A program made the translations under genes and the position numbers. From the NCBI GenBank assembly GCA_026874595.1, contig CM049319.1, positions 5,298,601 through 5,362,600 on the forward strand: 64,000 nucleotides of DNA, in the 5' to 3' direction. The notes beneath the pieces were generated by a model. The model was given only the letters and a program-made list of their open reading frames with translations. It ran no database searches and had not been told where the DNA came from. Below, piece by piece: positions 58,952 through 64,000 of this stretch (position 1 is the first letter of the stretch; each line of letters begins with the position of its first letter). Source of the stretch: Sipunculus nudus (taxonomy: Eukaryota > Annelida > Sipuncula > Golfingiida > Sipunculidae).

Positions 58952-58952
<1 letters not shown>
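57179..58952. other. intergenic, nothing recognised
   Basis: AT-rich DNA without supported features. Around 58340-58390 a GGTCACTGTTCAGTCGAGGA word loosely recalls the sequence at about 51588-51607, too weakly to call. Confidence 0.4.

Positions 58953-59013
<61 letters not shown>
58953..59013. repeat. (TA)n microsatellite
   Basis: About 60 bases of TA. A C-run of about 20 bases follows at 59121-59140. Confidence 0.95.
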
Positions 59014-59014
<1 letters not shown>

Positions 59015-60819
59015 TAAACCAGTTTTAGATATTATATTTCAAAGTAAACTCATAAATAGAACCAAAGTCTATAATTCTGTTGATTAATTTGCAATATATA
59101 AATATTATTCTCTGAAATACCCCCCCCCCCCCCCCCCCCCATATTGACGTCCCTGCCTGTATCTCCACACAGAGGCGCCATCTAGTTGTGGATTAAGACA
59201 ACGTGCAAACAGCGCCATAGATGCATTTTACACGCGTATTATATCCAAATAATTCACCTAGGAACTAAAATTAAAGCTTTTCGGTCAGGTATATAGATAA
59301 ACCGCATGACACTTTAAATTATTAATTGACCTTAAATAACAAACCAAAGTGTGTTTATGTTGTTCATGTTTCTATATATTGTGAAAGAGTTGGATTCATA
59401 CATAGGCCTAAGAACAGACTGTAGAATTTGCGCCGCTGATATTAAGTTATAGAACATAATCTTTAAACACAACATGTGCGATATAAACTGGAATAACGTT
59501 ATTATGAGTTCCAACGTGAAATCGGCGTACGCGCTATGTAAAATGGAAGAAATAAACCCCCATTGGGTCGTGACAAAGTACGTGGATTTTGTCACCTACC
59601 AGGAAGGATACAAGTTTTTACGACCATTCTATGCATGGTACACATGAACGACAAAGGTTCTTCATATATATATGACATCTCTACGAATGACATTTGCATT
59701 GTTAATACACAAAAAGATTTCTTGAAATGAATTAAAGCTAAAGCATCTGTTCTCAGCATTACTACCGAAAAACACTACTCGTTCACCCCCCCCCCCCCCC
59801 ATCCCCACCACCAATTATCCTTAAAAACAGGAGATGTGGTACGTATATGGCGTGGCCTTAATGGTTGAGTCAAAGAGAAAGAGTTATCGATTCGGGAGGG
59901 GTTCACGTGAAACGGCACGGTTAAATATCTCTATAGAAAAATACAAGTATAATTAAGACAAAACAAATCACTATATTGACTTCTTGTAATTTTAACTCGC
60001 ACATTAAAAACGTTGATTTATTATAAACATCATTTATTTTTCCATTGCATTTTGTAAATTCACCTGTTCTGATTATGCTAATAAATTCATAGTCTGGTCA
60101 TGGTTTAAACAATAATTCTTTATTGAAATCAACCTGTATTTTGAAACAAGTTATATCTTTATATAACTGCCTTTCTTGGATAGATACAGATAACATATAA
60201 TGTAATACATGTACGTTTAATACACACAGAGATAATAAGAATCATTTGACTGTTATGATTTGACAATTTGAATTATATCACAGTTTGTGTTATTATATTT
60301 TGTTTGATTAATAGACTAAGGAAAAAGTCTTTAAGATTAGTGAAAAAAACAAACAAATCAAATTCAATGAATAAATAAACATTTATTAAAAATATAATCA
60401 CATAAATAGCCAATGGTCAATATTGGAATATATAATATTGGTATATGCATTATTTGATCTGATTTGAAAACCCGGGATTCCTTTATGTAAGTTTTAAAGT
60501 CGTGTAGGACAATTTAAACATTTCGTCGATGTCTTAATATACACTAGCTGTTTTTTTTTCATTATTCCACCATCTGCCGATACTGATACTCTTATGATTC
60601 ATATTTAAAAATAATAATATGTATTGAATAGTAAAAGGAACCAAATTTTTAAACAGCCTAAGACTGAATAGGGATTCCTGATAAAATGTAATGGCGATAA
60701 ATGAAGAAATCCTGAATACAATTAACCATTTATATATATATATTGTAACATGAAGTCTCCGCCCCCGCCTTCTTTGATCTGGTCCTGCCACACGAGGATA
60801 GTCGATCCTGCGCTTCATT

Positions 60820-60821
<2 letters not shown>
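59014..60821. other. intergenic, nothing recognised
   Basis: AT-rich. Contains C-runs near 59121 and 59787 and short A-runs, with no gene supported. Confidence 0.4.

Positions 60822-60883
<62 letters not shown>
60822..60883. repeat. (TA)n microsatellite
   Basis: About 60 bases of TA. Immediately after it, at about 60940-60995, lies a partial copy of the dispersed 130-bp unit (TACACTGACCAGTGTCCATC). Confidence 0.95.
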
Positions 60884-60886
<3 letters not shown>

Positions 60887-60939
60887 CTTAAAACCAGCAT
60901 ATACCATTGCTAATATACGGCCCATGCCAGTGACATATC

Positions 60940-60995
60940 GTTGCCCGGCGTACACTGACCAGTGTCCATCCCTGACCTGTGTACCAGGCTGTATC
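60940..60995 (+). repeat. dispersed 130-bp unit, partial copy C
   Basis: TACACTGACCAGTGTCCATC followed by CCTGACCTGTGTACCAGG. The frame YTDQCPSLTCVPGCI ends at TGA. It shares the 15-base core with copy B. Confidence 0.5.
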
Positions 60996-61574
60996 TGAAG
61001 GCGGACCTTTCGTACTATCGCGTACCGGGTAACGTTCGGCAGATGTTCACGGCAGTTATCGTCCTTCACAGAATTAACGGTCGTTAACCTGACAGATATG
61101 TATTACAGGTCTGTATACGTTTCGTGTTGTTCAGGTTTCAACGTCTGTTATGATTGACAAGTTAAAGATGTATGTTTATATATTGTATAAGTGCATTAAT
61201 GTTTGTGTGTGTGCGCTTAAATATAAATTATGTATAACCTATGTTTAACATATAATGTTATGTTGTAATATTGTGATATAATAAATGGTTATATAATATT
61301 AGTAGAGATATAATCGTGTTAGTCTGTAGATAAAGGAGGAGTGACGGCTATTTTAGATGGATTAATGGACTAGATAGACTATTAAATTAAAATCTAAATA
61401 ATAGTTTAGTATAGATAGTCTAAAGTATATTTATAGGTAGGTATGTTCCTGTTTGAATACCACCAAAGCTTCATTTTATATTCCGATTCTAGCAACAGAA
61501 AGATGAGTGTATAACAATCAAATATATTAATATAATAATATAATATATAAATTATATAATATATGTTTACATGT

Positions 61575-61775
61575 CAGGGGCGGATCCAGAATTTAGGAAA
61601 AGGAGGGATCAAACCACGAAGGACTTATGATAAAACCTATAAAAAGGACCCAAGGTCAGGAAGGGGGCGGGAGCATGCCGCAAAAATTCGTCTGAACCCC
61701 CTAAAAAGGGTTGCGGGACTGGAAAAAAGGGGAGTGGGTGGGTTGCGGACCCCCTGCCCCCTGGATCTGCTTCTG
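61575..61775. mobile_element. short TIR element (MITE) with CATGT flanks
   Basis: Ends CAGGGGCGGATCCAG and CTGGATCTGCTTCTG are imperfect inverted repeats bounding 201 bp. CATGT lies on each side (61570-61574 and 61776-61780). The CAGGGGCGGATCCA end is a widespread type in animal hAT-like MITEs. No coding capacity. Confidence 0.65.
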
Positions 61776-61781
61776 CATGTA

Positions 61782-62019
61782 TATAAATATAAACTTATTT
61801 ATTTTACATGGATTGGACAAATAGTTAACTAATCGCGGCACTCTCCTTGGCTCAGACTTTGGCGTTCGGCAGACTGTATAGTTGGAGGAAACCGGAGAAC
61901 CTGAAGAAAACCACCGGCCTGGGACGGGCAATTGTAACCCGCACTCATAGCCACGCCGGGGATCGAACCTGGGTCGCCAGCGGAGAGAGCCGAACGTTTT
62001 ACCCCTCGACTAACCAGGC

Positions 62020-62021
<2 letters not shown>
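61782..62021 (-). repeat. tRNA-derived SINE, copy 2
   Basis: Reverse complement of the family at 222-468. On the minus strand the head has GGGTAAAACGTTCGGCTCTC (A-box side) and AGGTTCGATCC (B-box), then the shared body with GGCCGGTGGTTTTCTTC, and the tail ends in AAGTTTATATTTATA. The head abuts a (TA)n tract, so the 5' limit is set by homology to copy 1. Confidence 0.85.

Positions 62022-62093
<72 letters not shown>
62022..62093. repeat. (TA)n microsatellite
   Basis: About 70 bases of TA adjoining the SINE head. Confidence 0.95.
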
Positions 62094-62096
<3 letters not shown>

Positions 62097-62171
62097 AAAT
62101 GACACCTCCTATAAAAGAATTGTAACAATAGTAATAAGTCAAACTGAACCGAAATTCTAAGTCTCGGTTCA

Positions 62172-64000
62172 TTATTCCCGTGCTTGTTGTACCTGCTTAC
62201 GTATGAGCTTGTTTACTTCTTCCCGTAAAGTCATCTGAGATTCTTCTCTTGAATAAACATAGTCCGACCAGCTGAATATCCGTGGGATCCACACGACAAC
62301 GACTGAAACCATTGTGGACCCCAATCCGGCGGAGGAAGTCAGATTAAACTGAAAAAGGTCAAAGTTTACGACAATGAACGCAAGCAGCAACAGCAGCAGA
62401 TTTACGACTGCCCCAAAACGGAGGACATGCGCAGGAGGGACTAGCTGGTAACTTTTCTCCAGGAGCTCCAGGGACACCTCTGACCCATCTCTGTCCTGTC
62501 TGAATACAGCCTTAGCGGTGTCTGGCGAGTGTTTATGAAACTCCCCGCATTCTTGGAAAACAATCAGTTTGACATTTCGATGACGTTCTCCTATGTGACT
62601 CAAGATGTGCTTGGCGTAAAACAGACAGGCGAGAGAGAAAACCAGGCGCGGCAGCTGGGTGTCAAAGTTCAGGAGTAATCCCGCCATGACGTATATCACC
62701 ATCTTAACAAGAAGCACCGTGGACGGCACAACCAGCGCTACTATGAATGAGCCTATAAGGATCACAAGTCCCAGCAAGATGAGGAGAAATCTACCCCAAC
62801 CAAACGGCACGACATCTTTGTCGCCATCCGGGATTGGTTCATAACCTCCATGCCTCCGTCGGGGGAGATTATTACGCAAAATGTTGCACACCAAGGATCC
62901 TAAAGGAGTTGTCAACAGCAGTGGCGTTAATGTTAATAACCAAATAAACATGAAGGGGACGTCAAAACACCAGTAACCAATTATAGTGGGCACTTTCTTA
63001 GGAAAAAACAAACTGAAGTAATGCTTCCAGAACGGCTGTCGCACGAGCAGCGCCGCCCTGGATACCAAGGCTGTAAAACTGTCCACTAGAGGTCGCTGTG
63101 TAGTCGGCGTCTTTAAATCCTCCGGAAGAGGTCGTCCGAGGTAACTGTCGTCATCTCTATAGCGCCATGGCGGAAGCGTCTCGTCTGACAGGAACGGGAA
63201 GACAAAAGTATACACCAAGGCGACGATAGCACAAATCGCAAAACAAACAATGAACGGAATACTGTACCAGTCAAAAATTGGTCCCAGGGTTCTCTCAACT
63301 TGGGTCAGCGTCACATCGCGGTACTTCACGCTCAAATCGAATTCCTTTGGGTATTTGTAGTAATCCGCCACTATATAGAAGACCAGGTACCAGGAGAGGA
63401 TGGCCACAAACATAAGCCTACGCGCGATCGTCACGGCAACGTTAGAACTAAATAGCGTATCAGCGAGACTCCCAGGGATTTCCACATCATAGCGGGCCCA
63501 TCCCGCCCGTGGCATCATGGTGACGTTCTTCAATGGTAAAAAGAACAGAAGTGGGAGGTAGAGATAAATAAGACAGCCGATCCCTATACAAACCCACTCA
63601 ACCGTCGTTTTAATATGTGGCATCCTAAGACACCACGGGCCACATTTTTTCTCGTGCAGGTGGCGACATCTGTACGTGAATGTCTTTGAATGCTTGAATG
63701 CTTTTGGGGGTATCATCCCCATGGGCGTGAGAAAATACTGCTTGTCTTTTTCAGGATCCACAAACTTTAAGTTTCTATGGCATATATGACGTCGTTGCAG
63801 CTTTTCCTCTGTGGACTTACTCGGTTCCATCACAGTTTTCCAGATGGCGAGGGATATCTGATCCAGCTGATCCATCAAGGACAGGTTTTGGAAACACATG
63901 TCGTCAAAATCAACATGAACACTGACGTTTGAGATTTCATCCGTGAAAGTCCCGAGAGCAAGCAAGTTGAATTTATGGTCCATAGACAACAGGTTGGCGC
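62172..64000 (-). CDS. multi-pass membrane protein, unknown function (5' end beyond window)
   Basis: One open frame of at least 605 residues on the minus strand ends at TAA 62172-62174. It is open to the window edge, so the start shown (ATG near 63983) is not secure and the gene may extend further. No intron is visible. The N-terminal 125 residues are hydrophilic, with several Cys and His residues (HICHRN, YRCRHLHEKKCGPWC). About eight hydrophobic segments follow, near residues 133-153, 190-210, 243-265, 335-360, 401-422, 425-445, 523-545 and 556-575 (numbering from 63989). A loop with PPWRYRDDDSYLGRPLPED and a basic C-terminal tail lie outside the membrane. It is not recognised as a known transporter, channel or receptor. 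Higher GC and coding-like codon use support a real gene. Confidence 0.85.
   Translation of the reverse strand, partial: ANLLSMDHKFNLLALGTFTDEISNVSVHVDFDDMCFQNLSLMDQLDQISLAIWKTVMEPSKSTEEKLQRRHICHRNLKFVDPEKDKQYFLTPMGMIPPKAFKHSKTFTYRCRHLHEKKCGPWCLRMPHIKTTVEWVCIGIGCLIYLYLPLLFFLPLKNVTMMPRAGWARYDVEIPGSLADTLFSSNVAVTIARRLMFVAILSWYLVFYIVADYYKYPKEFDLSVKYRDVTLTQVERTLGPIFDWYSIPFIVCFAICAIVALVYTFVFPFLSDETLPPWRYRDDDSYLGRPLPEDLKTPTTQRPLVDSFTALVSRAALLVRQPFWKHYFSLFFPKKVPTIIGYWCFDVPFMFIWLLTLTPLLLTTPLGSLVCNILRNNLPRRRHGGYEPIPDGDKDVVPFGWGRFLLILLGLVILIGSFIVALVVPSTVLLVKMVIYVMAGLLLNFDTQLPRLVFSLACLFYAKHILSHIGERHRNVKLIVFQECGEFHKHSPDTAKAVFRQDRDGSEVSLELLEKSYQLVPPAHVLRFGAVVNLLLLLLAFIVVNFDLFQFNLTSSAGLGSTMVSVVVVWIPRIFSWSDYVYSREESQMTLREEVNKLIRKQVQQARE

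Overview
The window is intron-rich, AT-rich animal DNA, most likely from a marine bivalve or another mollusc. The pointers are one vertebrate-like gene split into many short GT-AG exons, a dense load of mollusc-type repeats (hairpin-ended Helentron-like elements, a tRNA-derived SINE, Ty3/Gypsy elements with very short LTRs), and long (TA)n tracts. The species cannot be fixed from sequence alone.

Layout. 1-4.07 kb: intergenic DNA with a SINE, a (TA)n tract and a 3-unit tandem repeat. 4.07-15.63 kb: a nested transposon stack on the minus strand. An old, broken Gypsy element (183-bp LTRs, target duplication GCCAG) is split by a Helentron-like element that is itself split by a TIR transposon with a 9-bp target duplication. 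The same Gypsy is split again by a young, apparently intact Gypsy element (LTRs identical except for one base, target duplication GGCTG, one 1204-residue Gag-Pol frame). 16-44.4 kb, plus strand: the RFWD3 gene, a RING/coiled-coil/WD40 E3 ubiquitin ligase of the replication-stress and Fanconi pathway. It is traced through 14 exons with matching splice phases to a 665-residue product, plus one or two possible upstream exons. Its introns hold two TA-flanked TIR elements, a second copy of the 9-bp-TSD TIR family, a hAT transposase remnant, a LINE remnant, hairpin-ended tandem elements, and a 3.8-kb Helentron-like element with about nine 288-bp repeats full of AGGTCA half-sites. At the end of exon 9 the exon border and its splice donor are copied 17 times as a 40-bp minisatellite. 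44.4-62.1 kb: gene-poor DNA with a degenerate tandem array, a dispersed 130-bp unit that recurs at least four times, one possible coding exon, (TA)n tracts, a short TIR element and a second SINE. 62.17-64 kb, minus strand: a multi-pass membrane protein of unknown function, open to the window edge.

The two host genes are not obviously related in function. The most unusual features are the splice-donor minisatellite inside RFWD3, the three-level transposon nest whose junctions can be read base by base, and the nuclear-receptor half-site array in the last RFWD3 intron.
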